From Pseudomonas sp. H1h (GTDB lineage Bacteria; Pseudomonadota; Gammaproteobacteria; Pseudomonadales; Pseudomonadaceae): 64,000 nucleotides of DNA. The DNA is taken from positions 204,673-268,672 of the forward strand of contig NZ_AYMJ01000011.1 in assembly GCF_000633255.1 (NCBI RefSeq). The letters run 5' to 3'. The first letter of the stretch is position 1. Each line of letters opens with the position of its first letter. Below, piece after piece: positions 8,645 through 17,692 of this stretch. The notes under the pieces are model-generated. The model was not told where the DNA came from and made no database searches. It saw nothing but the letters and a program-made list of their open reading frames with translations. The position numbers and the translations under genes were made by a program.

Positions 8645-8983
8645 TTATGGTTGGAATGCCCGCTCGAACGTGGCGGTGAGTTTGAAGACCCCACCGCCCA
8701 TTGGTGTGGGAGCGGGATTTTTGCAGGTGAACAGCCCGAGTTCGCCGAGCGGCGTTGTCCAGAGAAACGCCTTTGCCCCGGCGTGCCGGTCGAGGAACGC
8801 CATGATCTGCTGCACGGTGGACTTCTGGCCGACGCAGGTGATCGGGTAGGAGTCCTGTTTGTTGTTCGGACCGTCGCCGACGTTCTGCGCGTAGCCGCTG
8901 CCGAATTTCGAAGTGCGCACCCGATATGTGATATCGGGCGTTTCCCCGCGCTCGGTTGGCCAGGTGAATTTCTCGATAGCCAT
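8645..8983 (-). CDS. M: minor tail protein M
   Basis: A 112-residue protein of the lambda tail protein M family (start MAIEKFTWP, FGSGYAQNVGDG, KAFLWTTPLG, VFKLTATFERAF). The start is ATG at 8983, overlapping the tape-measure stop (TGATG) with GGGAGG upstream. The longer frame to 9031 is rejected. It is part of the distal tail complex. Confidence 0.88.
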   Translation of the reverse strand: MAIEKFTWPTERGETPDITYRVRTSKFGSGYAQNVGDGPNNKQDSYPITCVGQKSTVQQIMAFLDRHAGAKAFLWTTPLGELGLFTCKNPAPTPMGGGVFKLTATFERAFQP

Positions 8984-11900
8984 CAGGCCCTCCCATTTGC
9001 GCGTCGGAAGCTGGCTCCGCCAGGCTGCCAAGAGTCGGCCACGACTCTTTCCGCAACGGCGCGCATTTGTGTTTGGAGATTTTTCGAAAGGGCTTGCTGG
9101 TCAATCTGCATGCCTTCGGAGCCTCGATCCTGGGTCACCACCGTGACCGGAGCGCTGATGCTGATTGCAGTCCCGGAGCCACCGCCGGCGGCGAGAACAC
9201 CCAGCTTGCCGCTGGAAGTCCGGGTCAGCGGCATGATCGCCTCCGGCCCCGCCTCCCCCATGACCCCCGCCCGGCCGCCGGCCATCCCGAAGGCGGTCGG
9301 CGTGCTGACGATGCTGTTGGTGAAGGCGCCGCCATTGGCGAACATCTGCACACCGGATGACCAGGCGCCGCCGAGCGCTTGCGGGAAGTAGTTGCTGGAG
9401 TAACCAGCCGAGGACGCCCCGAGATTCGACGACGTCGCACCTGCTGATCCAGCCGCCAGCCCATTTCCGCCACCACCGCCCGTGAAGTAACTGGTGGCAG
9501 CGCCGACGAGGCTGCTCAACAACGCAGAGCTGGCCTGTCGGGTCGCGATCCGCGCCATGTCCGCCAGAATGGACTTGGTGAAGTCGGCGAACGATAGCTT
9601 CCCGGTCATGGCAAAGTTGACGACCGCGTCCTCCATCGAGCTGAAGGCGTTGCCGAACAGGGTTTTCGTCTGGCCGGCAATGTTGCTCGCCGAGTCCAGG
9701 TAGTTGGCCCAGGCCGATGTCGCGCCTTTGGTCCAATCACCCTGCGCTGCCTCCACATCCGCGTAGTTCTGGCGGATTTGGTCGGTGGCCGCCTTGTTCG
9801 CGTCGGCGAGAGCCTGCGACTTACGGCTGAATTCCTCCTCGGACATATTCCGCGACGGGTCAGATTTCTGGTTTGCCAGCTCCAGAGATAGCTGTGCGAA
9901 CCGGTCTTGCTGGCTATTTAGCTCGTTATTGAGTGCGTTCTGGCGATCACCCTGGCCGACGCCGAGAACGGCACGCTGTCCTGCCAGCTCCAGCGCTCGC
10001 TGCTGCTGAGCTAGTGCCTGAACGTAGGTCGTGATCGACCGCTCTTGTCGAGCAAGGCGACCGGTCTCGTTCGTGGCCAGAACCTCAAGTTGGCTGTCCG
10101 CCTCTTTCTGCGCCTTGACCATCCCGGCTCGCGCATCGGCGATCTTCTGGTCGAGCTGAATGCTTTGCGCAGCAGAAGTGGTCTTTTTCGCCTTCGCGGC
10201 TTCCAGTGCGGCGATCTCCGCCTCGTAGGCCGCAGTCACCTCGTCGCGCTCGTTGCCGATCAGCGCTTCGCGTTTCAGGGCGTAGTCGGCTTGCGAAACG
10301 AGCCCGGCCTTCTGAGCCGAGTCCAGTTCCTTCTGGGCGTTTTTGTACTCCTCGCTGATGGCCGCCAGGTTGTTCTTGGCATTGTTGAAGCCGGTCAGGT
10401 CGACCTGAGTGCCTGCCGTTTTCGCATCCTTGAACTGGTCGTTGATGTTCGCCAGGTTCTTGTCAATCGCCGCCTGATTCAGGCGCGGGTCGTTGGGGGC
10501 GACCTTGCGAATATCTTCGAGCTGCCGCTTGTACTCTTTGATCGCCTCGGTGCGCTTCTGTTCGTTCGTCCACGCCGACTTGGTGAGTGCGTCGATCTTG
10601 CCCATGGCGGTAACAGCTTCGCCTTGGGCTTTTGCCTGTTCCCCTTCCCATTTGGCGATATCGGCTTCAGCTGCTTTTTGATCTTCAAGCATGTTGAGAC
10701 GATTCTGGTAGAGATCGATCATCTCCTGCTTGTTCTGGAACAGACCAATATTGCTCGACTGGGCAGATTCCAGGTTGCGCCGCGCCTGCTCGATATCTGC
10801 GTTGATATCCGGCCGGCCAAGGTTCTTCAAATTATCCGCGGCACGCGCAACAGCGTTGTAGCCTTTCTCCCAGAAGCTCAGGTTTTCCAGAATGCGTGGA
10901 GTACGCTCGTTGATCGCATCAGCGTACTGCTCTGTAGCCAACTTCACAGCACCAGCATGGTCGCCCTGCTTCTCCAGCGCGGCGATCTGCGAGTAAACCG
11001 ATGCGGTCAGGTAGTGGTACTGCTCATTCAGCGCAGCAGACGCCTTGACCGGGTCGTCAGCGAGCTTGGCGAACTCGGCCACGGTCTCGCTTACGGCCTT
11101 GCCAGTTGCCTCCTGCATCGATACGGCAGCCTGGGTGATTCCGGTGAAGCTTTCGCCGGCGATCTTGCCGTTGTCGGCCAGCAGAGCGAGCACAGATGCG
11201 GCTTGGCCAGTGGTGCCAACGGTTGCGCTGACCTGACGGGCCATGTCGCCCAATTGCCCGGCGCTCACACCGGCGTAGTTACCGGTCAGGATCAGCGCTT
11301 TGTTGTAACTGTCCTGTTCCTCGCCCCCCTTGTAGAAAGCGTACGCCAGACCACCTACGGCAGCGGTGGCAAGCGCGAGCGGACCGAGAATGGCGAGCAG
11401 TCCAGCCGCACCCGCACCTGCACCGGCACCCAATTGCGCGACCGCGCGTACGCCACTTCCCCAGTCTCCCGAGGACAGCGCATTCCCCAGCTGAACGACG
11501 TTTTCCTGTGCCTGGCGGGTGCCGAGGCGCAACCTGTCGAAGCCGGTGGTGGTTTTGTTGAGCTTGTCGTAATCCTTGTCGATCTTACTCAGGGCAGTGT
11601 TGTACTCGTCCTGACTGATCCGGCCGGCATCCAGATGCTTGCCCAGTTGCTCGACCTGGGTGTCCAGCTTCGCCAGTGCGGCGCGGGCCGGGTCAATGGC
11701 GCCCAGCAGGCTGTTCAGCGCCTTCTGTTCATCCATGGCCGACTTGGCCAGCGCTACCTGCTGCTTGTCGAGCTGTGCCGAGATCTTCGCGGCCTCAGCC
11801 TCGCCATAGGCGCCGGTCTTGGTCAGTTTCGCCAACGCGTCGCGCTGTTTGGCCAGGTCCTGCGTAGTCTTGGCACTGGTAGCAAGCGACTTCTCCAGCG

Positions 11901-12033
11901 CCTGCATTTCGTTCATCAGCGAAACGGCGGACTGCTCGGCCCGGCCGCCGGCCTTCGCCATTTCATCAAGGCTTGTTTTGGCCTCGATCGCATCGGCCGA
12001 GTCGATCTTGACGCCGAGTTCTGCAATGTTCAT
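8983..12033 (-). CDS. H: tail tape measure protein
   Basis: A 1016-residue protein that sets tail length and is ejected during DNA injection. It is largely alpha-helical with long coiled-coil stretches (residues about 15-180 and 400-760). A hydrophobic segment rich in Gly, Ala and Leu around 205-240 probably inserts into the cell membrane. A Gly/Ser-rich C-terminal region follows. It lies just downstream of the G/GT frameshift pair, as in lambda-like phages. AAGGTGAG precedes the ATG at 12033. Confidence 0.92.
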   Translation of the reverse strand: MNIAELGVKIDSADAIEAKTSLDEMAKAGGRAEQSAVSLMNEMQALEKSLATSAKTTQDLAKQRDALAKLTKTGAYGEAEAAKISAQLDKQQVALAKSAMDEQKALNSLLGAIDPARAALAKLDTQVEQLGKHLDAGRISQDEYNTALSKIDKDYDKLNKTTTGFDRLRLGTRQAQENVVQLGNALSSGDWGSGVRAVAQLGAGAGAGAAGLLAILGPLALATAAVGGLAYAFYKGGEEQDSYNKALILTGNYAGVSAGQLGDMARQVSATVGTTGQAASVLALLADNGKIAGESFTGITQAAVSMQEATGKAVSETVAEFAKLADDPVKASAALNEQYHYLTASVYSQIAALEKQGDHAGAVKLATEQYADAINERTPRILENLSFWEKGYNAVARAADNLKNLGRPDINADIEQARRNLESAQSSNIGLFQNKQEMIDLYQNRLNMLEDQKAAEADIAKWEGEQAKAQGEAVTAMGKIDALTKSAWTNEQKRTEAIKEYKRQLEDIRKVAPNDPRLNQAAIDKNLANINDQFKDAKTAGTQVDLTGFNNAKNNLAAISEEYKNAQKELDSAQKAGLVSQADYALKREALIGNERDEVTAAYEAEIAALEAAKAKKTTSAAQSIQLDQKIADARAGMVKAQKEADSQLEVLATNETGRLARQERSITTYVQALAQQQRALELAGQRAVLGVGQGDRQNALNNELNSQQDRFAQLSLELANQKSDPSRNMSEEEFSRKSQALADANKAATDQIRQNYADVEAAQGDWTKGATSAWANYLDSASNIAGQTKTLFGNAFSSMEDAVVNFAMTGKLSFADFTKSILADMARIATRQASSALLSSLVGAATSYFTGGGGGNGLAAGSAGATSSNLGASSAGYSSNYFPQALGGAWSSGVQMFANGGAFTNSIVSTPTAFGMAGGRAGVMGEAGPEAIMPLTRTSSGKLGVLAAGGGSGTAISISAPVTVVTQDRGSEGMQIDQQALSKNLQTQMRAVAERVVADSWQPGGASFRRANGRA

Positions 12034-12060
12034 CGACTCACCTTGAATAAGTGCCCGTGA

Positions 12061-12764
12061 CTACGGGCTGTTTTCCCTTTCCTCCGCCATGACGCGCAGG
12101 GCTTCGCCTTCCAGCACCTGCAGGTCAGGAAAGATTTCAGCGAGTTTCTTTTTCTTGATGCCGAGGAAGCCGGCTACGTCGCGAATGCAGTTGTAATCGA
12201 GGCCGATGGCGCCACCGGAGCCGACCCGCCACTGCGTGGACATTCGGTTGAACAGGAGGAAGGCTGGCCAGTTGCATGGCCAGACCTCTACATCGTCACC
12301 CGACATATCGGCAGCCGTCAGCCCGAGGATGGCCAACTGCTCAGCAGAGGGCCCGCTTTCGTACAACGCCGCGGCTGCTTCCCTCAGTTTCCCAAGCGGG
12401 CCTGATTGAACGCGCTCTGATAGGCATTCACTACCGCTTCGGCGGTCCCCTGACACGACTTCACAAGGGCAAGGATGCTCTTGTCGTCGAACTTGTCATC
12501 GAAGCCCCATCCAGCGACCAAGTCCTTGACCTGCTGAACTTGATACTCGGTTTCGGCAGCAACGACATCCGACAATGTGGTGCCATCCCCGAACCCCTCG
12601 CGCATTTCCTTCGCCTTCAAGTTCCACTCGTCAAACAGCGCGGCGAGTGCCGGGCGATCGCGATATTTGAAGGTGAACTCGATTGCCTCGGGCTCGCGCC
12701 CGACGATGGGTATGTGGACGAGAGCCTTGAACGTAGGGTTCTGGGCGATCCTGATCTTTGCCAT
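12061..12764 (-). CDS. GT: tail assembly chaperone GT (by -1 frameshift)
   Basis: The G frame (12764 down to 12387) joins the T frame (12386 down to 12061) by a -1 shift at GGGAAAC. This would give a protein of about 234 residues: 126 from G, then LREAAAALYESG and onward to ENSP. In lambda, GT binds the tape measure while G coats it, and the G:GT ratio matters for tail assembly. The T frame has no convincing start of its own: no ribosome binding site fits the ATG at 12456. The T part matches the DUF1799-like proteins found at this position. Confidence 0.82.
12384..12764 (-). CDS. G: tail assembly chaperone G
   Basis: A 126-residue protein produced when no frameshift occurs. The sequence has a beta-rich N-terminal half and a helical C-terminal half, usual for siphovirus tail chaperones. 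It starts at ATG 12764 with AAGGAC upstream, 9 nt after the major tail protein gene. The stop codon TGA directly abuts the slippery heptamer. Confidence 0.85.
   Translation of the reverse strand: MAKIRIAQNPTFKALVHIPIVGREPEAIEFTFKYRDRPALAALFDEWNLKAKEMREGFGDGTTLSDVVAAETEYQVQQVKDLVAGWGFDDKFDDKSILALVKSCQGTAEAVVNAYQSAFNQARLGN
12387..12393 (-). promoter_or_regulatory. slippery site for -1 programmed frameshift
   Basis: On the minus strand G GGA AAC is read in the G frame and followed at once by TGA. It fits the X XXY YYZ rule and differs from the lambda G/T site (GGGAAAG) only in the last base. Confidence 0.85.
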
Positions 12765-12773
12765 GGGAAGTCC

Positions 12774-13433
12774 TTATGCGCCGGCCAAATAGCGGAGCGA
12801 GCGAGCCGAAAGCCCGATGCTGATGGTGCGCGTCATTACGTTGTTGCGCTCCATCGTTGGATCGGGGGTGATGCTCACATAGCCTGGGTAGAGGATTTGA
12901 TCGCCATTGCGCAACTTCATGCGCACGACGGCCAGCTCTTTGGTGTCATCGAAGCCTTCGACAGTCTCGACGTATTGAGCGGTCGGCTGATCCTCAACCA
13001 CGATGGTGATCGTGGTCGGGTTGCGGTTGGTTGGAAACTGCTTGTCGTCGTCATCTTCCAGGTAGCCGACAGTTTGGTATTGCTGCTCGCCGCCGGACGA
13101 TGTGAAAGAAGTGACTTTCGAGATTTGCGTCCATCCAGATACCGGGATCACAGAGCCAGAACCTGCGCCGACAGTGAATTTGTCAGTGTTGGTGGTATTG
13201 AGACCGGCCAGCGCAAAGGCATCGGCAGTAACGCTGGACGCTTTTACTGCGCGATCGTTGATCAGCGCCCAACCGGAATTGATCAGCAAAACGTCGCCGT
13301 TTTCAATGTCGTGCTCTACAGAGGTAGCAACCGGCGGTTTGGCGTTGGTCAGGGCGGTGAAAGCGACGGCGGTCCCCATAATGCTGGCGATCTCCAGCAC
13401 AGCGCCGTTCGGCAGCGGAAAGCGTGCGGCCAT
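12774..13433 (-). CDS. V: major tail tube protein
   Basis: A 219-residue protein at the position of lambda V, between U and G. It is beta-rich, with VEHDIENGDVLLINSGWALIND near residues 40-60 and a central DDDDKQFPTNRNP loop. The start at 13433 has AGAGGAAA upstream. It polymerises into the tail tube around the tape measure. Confidence 0.88.
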   Translation of the reverse strand: MAARFPLPNGAVLEIASIMGTAVAFTALTNAKPPVATSVEHDIENGDVLLINSGWALINDRAVKASSVTADAFALAGLNTTNTDKFTVGAGSGSVIPVSGWTQISKVTSFTSSGGEQQYQTVGYLEDDDDKQFPTNRNPTTITIVVEDQPTAQYVETVEGFDDTKELAVVRMKLRNGDQILYPGYVSITPDPTMERNNVMTRTISIGLSARSLRYLAGA

Positions 13434-13472
13434 GGTGTGTTTCCTCTTGAATGCCCGCCTGACGGCGGTAGG

Positions 13473-13901
13473 TTATGCCCCAGCGGGCGGTTGGTCTGCG
13501 ACACCTGCGTAGGTGAAGCTGGCCGGGACCGTATAGGTCGCGGACTCTGTGATAGTTGGCCCCTGATCTACTGGCTCAGTGATGAGGCCATCGAACCCGT
13601 TGCGGGCCAGTGGCGTGTCTACTCGAAAGAGCCGTGTCAGCTCTTCAACAAGCGTTTCAGCGGTCGCCATGGCCTGGGCAGATGGACAGACGATGCTGAT
13701 CTGATAGACGCCGGTGTACTCGTAGGCGTCCCCGCCGAGATAACGGCAGGTGGTGCTGGCTGGTAGCTGGAAGGCCCGCAGATAGGTTTCAGATGGACCC
13801 GGTGTGAATGGCTGACTCGAGTAGGCCACTCGTATTGGGCGCCCATTCGACCATGCGGCCAGCTTCGTTTCGATGGCCTGACGGGCGCGTGCGTGACTCA
13901 T
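13473..13901 (-). CDS. U: tail terminator-like protein U
   Basis: A 142-residue protein at the position of lambda U, matching the DUF4128-like tail terminator group (GRPIRVAYSSQPFTPGPSETYLRAF). Such proteins cap the tail tube and allow joining to the head. It overlaps the upstream gene by 4 nt (ATGA). Confidence 0.78.
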   Translation of the reverse strand: MSHARARQAIETKLAAWSNGRPIRVAYSSQPFTPGPSETYLRAFQLPASTTCRYLGGDAYEYTGVYQISIVCPSAQAMATAETLVEELTRLFRVDTPLARNGFDGLITEPVDQGPTITESATYTVPASFTYAGVADQPPAGA

Positions 13902-14482
13902 ACCTGATTGTTCCTGATGGCCTCCTGCACGATCTGCTGGAAGCGAGCCACGGTAACCCGGACCATGCCGCCGGGAGCCTGCGTGGAATGGCCGAACTCC
14001 AGCGGGATCGCATAGGGCAAGTTGTTGATGATGTAGGCGATCTGGCCGGCGGTGAAATCACTCATCGCGGCGACCAGGGCAGCGACTGTCTCGGTGCCGC
14101 TCGGGTCAACCTCATCGAAGGTGACGCTCTCGACCACTCCGAGGGAAATGTGCCAATTCGCGCGGAATCGGCCGCCGACGTAGCCCTCCGGGGCAACGAT
14201 ATCCATGCCGTCATTGAGCTTGCGGCCTTTTTTGAGCCTGCCGCCCTTGGTCAGGTTGGCCGGGTCGCTGCGCAGCGCAGTATTGTGGTCGTCGACAGCC
14301 TTGTTGTACTGAGTTGCGACAGCGTTCTGCGCCCAGATCTCCGGGTTGCCCACGGGCGACATGCGGATGAGGCTGCTGCCGACCTCAATGATGATCTCGC
14401 GCACGCTCGCGTCGATCGCTTCACTGGTTTTAGCTGCGAACTCGGCGAGACTCAGGGCGAAGCTGCCCGATTGAGCCGCCAT
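13898..14482 (-). CDS. minor tail / head-tail joining protein (HK97 gp10-like)
   Basis: A 194-residue protein with a helical N terminus followed by SPVGNPEIWAQN and FRANWHISLG, features of the HK97 gp10/lambda Z type head-tail joining proteins. The ending LPYAIPLEFGHSTQAPGGMVRVT is typical. It overlaps the U-like gene. Confidence 0.78.
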   Translation of the reverse strand: MAAQSGSFALSLAEFAAKTSEAIDASVREIIIEVGSSLIRMSPVGNPEIWAQNAVATQYNKAVDDHNTALRSDPANLTKGGRLKKGRKLNDGMDIVAPEGYVGGRFRANWHISLGVVESVTFDEVDPSGTETVAALVAAMSDFTAGQIAYIINNLPYAIPLEFGHSTQAPGGMVRVTVARFQQIVQEAIRNNQV

Positions 14483-14483
14483 G

Positions 14484-14879
14484 TCATTTCCTCAGTTGTG
14501 CCGTCCATGTTGCATCTGCAGGATCCGCCGATACGTTCATCACCCGCAGCCCGTTGACGATATCGCCAATGGCCGGGGCGGCCGGTACCGCCGTTGGCAC
14601 GCCCGCCTCCGAAACGAATAGTTCGTTTTGCAGCACCAGCAACTTTTTGTCGGTCGTCTGGATCAAGGAGCCGTCGACTTCTTTGGCTAGGTAGCTGCCG
14701 AATACTCCACGACCGCCGTAGGTGGTGGTCACTTCGGGCGCACCGCCCAGGTCAGGGTCATACTCGCCCACAACCTTGCGCACACCTGTCACTGGCTTGA
14801 CCGCATCGGCCAGGCCATCAGGATCATCGAACGCCTCAGCCATTTCGGCCTGGATCTCTTCGCGAATTCCCATATGCAA
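14484..14879 (-). CDS. head-tail connector/stopper candidate
   Basis: A 131-residue protein between gp10-like and connector genes. Features include YGGRGVFGSYLAKEVDGSLIQTTDKKLLVLQNE and GDIVNGLRVMNV, which resemble small beta-rich stopper or connector proteins. The start is ATG at 14879 (GGGAG 6 nt upstream), though the ATG at 14873 is possible. Assignment rests on position and general look. Confidence 0.6.
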   Translation of the reverse strand: MHMGIREEIQAEMAEAFDDPDGLADAVKPVTGVRKVVGEYDPDLGGAPEVTTTYGGRGVFGSYLAKEVDGSLIQTTDKKLLVLQNELFVSEAGVPTAVPAAPAIGDIVNGLRVMNVSADPADATWTAQLRK

Positions 14880-14907
14880 TACTCCCTAACTCACAAAGGA
14901 GCTGTTA

Positions 14908-15129
14908 ATGAAACGACCAGAATGCAAAATTGCGATTCGTCGCCTAGCTCATGAATGGGCGGAGACGCAAGAAAGGCCAGCGAATTGGCACCCGTCATTT
15001 GGCGCCTTCGTCAGTTGGCTGAAAGAGAATGGTCATGGCCAATATTTGGACTTCAGGAGCACCATGGGGGCCTCGTACGATGCCGAGCAATGGTTCGATG
15101 AGGAGCTGAAACAAGGGTGGCGCAATTGA
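14908..15129 (+). CDS. small protein of unknown function, opposite strand in head-tail cluster
   Basis: A 73-residue, Trp-rich protein (seven Trp) preceded by an excellent AAAGGAG site 7 nt before ATG. It lies on the plus strand inside a continuous minus-strand structural operon, squeezed between two connector genes with gaps of 28 and 6 nt. Such placement marks an accessory gene expressed separately from late genes. I do not recognise a family. Confidence 0.65.
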   Translation: MKRPECKIAIRRLAHEWAETQERPANWHPSFGAFVSWLKENGHGQYLDFRSTMGASYDAEQWFDEELKQGWRN

Positions 15130-15135
15130 TGGGTT

Positions 15136-15513
15136 TCAGATCCTTTTCAGCATCATCACACCAGATCGTTTGATCCAAGGATCCAGCAGCGCGAGGGCGA
15201 AATTCACGCCCGCTGACTGATCGGTAGAGCCCGCCACGTAGGTCTTGCTCACTGACGTGCCGGACTGAGCCGATACGGTCTTGCTCTGCACTTCCTTCTG
15301 CGTGGGCGTGTACAGCTTGCCCGCCGCCGCCTCTTTCGCGACCTGAGCGCCGGCTGTTTTGATCTCGGTCGGAACCGGATATGGAACAGCCCGCTTAATC
15401 TTGGTCGTGAGCCATGCATTGGCCATGGTCACGGCAAGGACCGGATCACCGGTGCCGGCCCAGCCAGAACCGAGCTGGGCGTCAACATCGGCGACGGTGA
15501 TGAAATCGGTCAT
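15136..15513 (-). CDS. head-tail connector candidate
   Basis: A 125-residue protein starting MTDFITVADVDAQLG, with a helical MANAWLTTKIKRAVPYP segment and a C-terminal LLDPWIKRSG. It resembles small head-completion proteins of siphoviruses. Position between the capsid genes and the tail genes supports a connector role. No catalytic motif is seen. Confidence 0.55.
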   Translation of the reverse strand: MTDFITVADVDAQLGSGWAGTGDPVLAVTMANAWLTTKIKRAVPYPVPTEIKTAGAQVAKEAAAGKLYTPTQKEVQSKTVSAQSGTSVSKTYVAGSTDQSAGVNFALALLDPWIKRSGVMMLKRI

Positions 15514-15523
15514 GTGTCTGTCC

Positions 15524-15829
15524 TTATTCCGCCGGCACCAGGGTCAGCAGGTCTTCTTTCTTGGCGGTCGCGTCGAAGGTAATACCCTTGGCGGTCAGCC
15601 ACTCTTTCAGCTCGGGGACTTTCATTTTCAGAGGGTCGGTTTCCTCGGCTTCCTGCTCATTGCCGTCCGAGACCTTGATGCCAGCCGCTTGGTATGCATC
15701 GACGATATCCGGTGCATCGCCATCGACAACCACCTCGGTAGCGGAGCCGATGACACCGAAGAATTCGCTCAGCAGGCGGTAGCACACGCCGCGCTCTTTG
15801 CCCGGACTGTCTGTGTAGATCACTTTCAT
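15524..15829 (-). CDS. HeH/LEM-like domain protein next to capsid gene
   Basis: A 101-residue protein. The C-terminal 35 residues (KVPELKEWLTAKGITFDATAK, then KEDLL) form a helix-extended-helix motif of the HeH/LEM/SAP-like type, which is common in small proteins encoded beside phage capsid genes. The acidic linker before it is flexible. It may be a head accessory or decoration protein. Confidence 0.6.
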   Translation of the reverse strand: MKVIYTDSPGKERGVCYRLLSEFFGVIGSATEVVVDGDAPDIVDAYQAAGIKVSDGNEQEAEETDPLKMKVPELKEWLTAKGITFDATAKKEDLLTLVPAE

Positions 15830-15885
15830 AAGTCACCTCAAAAGCATCCCGGCGCCCGTATAGGCGCCAGGCTGTGCGGGCCGAG

Positions 15886-16863
15886 TTACGGCGTAGTGGT
15901 TCCGCTGATCACAGCGGCGAACGGGACCTGCTTGCGGCTGAACACACGCTGCCAGTTCGCAGCAGCTGCGTACTGAGTCGCGGTTGGGCTGGCGTTCTGG
16001 GCCTCGGAGCCCTTCCAGCTGAAACCAGCAGGCTGGAGGATGTAGGTCTTCCGCTCCCACAGCACTTCCGCACCGCCGCCGTTGCCGCCGCCCGGCTTAC
16101 GCTCCAGCTCGACCGGCACCTTCGGAGCACCTTCGCCGTAGCCGAAAGCGCCCTGGCCGAAGAACACAGACAGGTATTTGCCAGCGCCATAGATCAGGCC
16201 ATCGTCCATGAACACCGGTTTGCCCAGGTAGGTTGCCAGGATGATCTTGCCGTCGGAGTCGCGTAGGTACTCGATCAGGTCTTGCTTGACCATCTGGTTC
16301 ATCACGACCGAGTGCACGCCGATCGCGCCGAACTGATCAGCAGCATCGCCGGCGGTAAACGCGGCATCCTGAAAGGCATTCGCGTTGATGGTCGCGCCCG
16401 CGTCGATGACCATGTCACCGCCGTTATTGGCGATGTTCGAGGCAATGATGCCGCGAGCGGCACCCAGGGTGTAGCGCTGCCACTGACGAGTCCAGTAGGT
16501 GCCGAAGCGGTTGCGGATCTGCTGTTGTGGTTCGGTGTTGGCCAGCTCCGCAGTCAAATCGGTTACGCCGTAACCTTTGTTGAGGTACAGGACTCGGGCA
16601 CGCATGCTGTCCTGCTCGACCTTGCCGACTTCGCCTTGGTCATTCGGGTCATCGTTGCTGATGTTCGGAGCTTCATCAGCGTTGAGATCCTGCCAGTAGC
16701 TGATCTCAGCGGTGCCTTGGCTGCCGGAGGCGATCGCATCCAGCACTGGCGAGCGAGTCACGATGCCCGACTCATATACAGCGGTCTTTTCCGGGCTGTT
16801 AACCGGCGCCAGGGAGGCGTAGTAGTCACCGACGAAGATGTCAGTCAGTTGGGTAGTTGCCAT
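15886..16863 (-). CDS. major capsid protein
   Basis: A 325-residue protein of the Gp13-like coat protein group (start MATTQLTDIFVGDYY, YWQDLNADEAPNISNDDP, LNKGYGVTDLTAELANTEP, VVMNQMVKQDLIEYLRDSDG). It should form the HK97-fold shell. It is directly downstream of the scaffold gene by 3 nt and ends near a GC-rich hairpin at 15850-15870. Confidence 0.88.
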   Translation of the reverse strand: MATTQLTDIFVGDYYASLAPVNSPEKTAVYESGIVTRSPVLDAIASGSQGTAEISYWQDLNADEAPNISNDDPNDQGEVGKVEQDSMRARVLYLNKGYGVTDLTAELANTEPQQQIRNRFGTYWTRQWQRYTLGAARGIIASNIANNGGDMVIDAGATINANAFQDAAFTAGDAADQFGAIGVHSVVMNQMVKQDLIEYLRDSDGKIILATYLGKPVFMDDGLIYGAGKYLSVFFGQGAFGYGEGAPKVPVELERKPGGGNGGGAEVLWERKTYILQPAGFSWKGSEAQNASPTATQYAAAANWQRVFSRKQVPFAAVISGTTTP

Positions 16864-16866
16864 GGA

Positions 16867-17604
16867 CTAGGTTCCTTTGGTGGCCTGGAGTTTTTTGAAT
16901 GCTTCGGGGTTGTCACGAGCCAGCGCGGCGCGCTCCTGCTCGGTGTATTCGCCCCATTTCTTCGTGGCCTTGCCACCTTGATCGCCGGTCGGACCGGCAC
17001 CCTGAGCCCTTGGCCACAGGTGTGTTGCTGTTTCACGCAGCGACTCCGCCCATTCGAGCGGAGACAGCGGGGTTTTCCCGTCCTTCCCGTAAACGACCTC
17101 GCCGTCACGGTCGGTGGCGATCGCCTCACCGTCTTCACTGAGTTTGAAAGCGCCCCGTGCGCGCAGGATGATGTCCTCGGCGGCTTCGGGGAGCGCGCCG
17201 GCCTTGATGGCTGCAGCGCGGATGGAATCGGCCAGCACCTTGTCGCTGTACTTGGCGGCGAATTGCTCGGCTTTGTCAGCACGGGCCTTCTCGGCGGCAA
17301 GCTTGGTGTCGTAGTCGGTGCGCAGGCGCTCGGTGCGTCGGGTGATGACCTCGTCCAGCTTGCCCTCGGCAATCAGCTTGGTCTCTTCGTCCTGGCCCAC
17401 CTTTGTCAGCAGCCCCTTCACGGCGGCGATGTCCAAACCTTCGAACTGGGTCTTGAAGCCGTCCAGTTCGGTTTTGGTAGTCCGGAGCGAGCCAAGCAGC
17501 TCGGTGTTTTTGTTCTTGAGTCCCAGGGTCGCCGCCTCTACCGCTTCAACGATCGCGGATTTGACTGCCGGGTCTTCAAGATCAATCTGGTTTTCGTCTG
17601 CCAC
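16867..17604 (-). CDS. capsid scaffolding protein
   Basis: A highly charged, mostly helical protein of about 245 residues with long coiled-coil runs (residues about 20-135), as expected for a siphovirus scaffold. A C-terminal WGEYTEQERAALARDNPEAF helix could bind the capsid protein. I chose GTG at 17604 because AAGGGG lies 8 nt upstream. The ATG at 17646 sits on the U-tract of the preceding terminator without a ribosome binding site. Confidence 0.82.
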   Translation of the reverse strand: MADENQIDLEDPAVKSAIVEAVEAATLGLKNKNTELLGSLRTTKTELDGFKTQFEGLDIAAVKGLLTKVGQDEETKLIAEGKLDEVITRRTERLRTDYDTKLAAEKARADKAEQFAAKYSDKVLADSIRAAAIKAGALPEAAEDIILRARGAFKLSEDGEAIATDRDGEVVYGKDGKTPLSPLEWAESLRETATHLWPRAQGAGPTGDQGGKATKKWGEYTEQERAALARDNPEAFKKLQATKGT

Positions 17605-17646
17605 TTGGTGCACCCCTTGGGTTTGGTCGGCCCGCTTTGCAGGCAT

Positions 17647-17674
17647 AAAAAAACCCCGGCATGGCCGAGGTTTG
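17647..17674 (-). terminator. terminator before the scaffold gene
   Basis: Minus strand AACCTCGGC CAT GCCGGGGTT with a run of seven T residues, placed after the membrane-protein gene at 17693. Confidence 0.75.
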
Positions 17675-17692
17675 GAATTTGCATCGATAAAG

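Noticed and set aside
10045..12060. 671-codon plus-strand frame antisense to the tape measure gene
   Set aside because: The minus-strand tape measure protein has the expected coiled coils, position and start; the antisense frame is a GC-rich shadow without recognisable protein features.
12276..13766. 496-codon plus-strand frame across G, V and U
   Set aside because: It is antisense to three well-supported tail genes, so it is a mirror frame.
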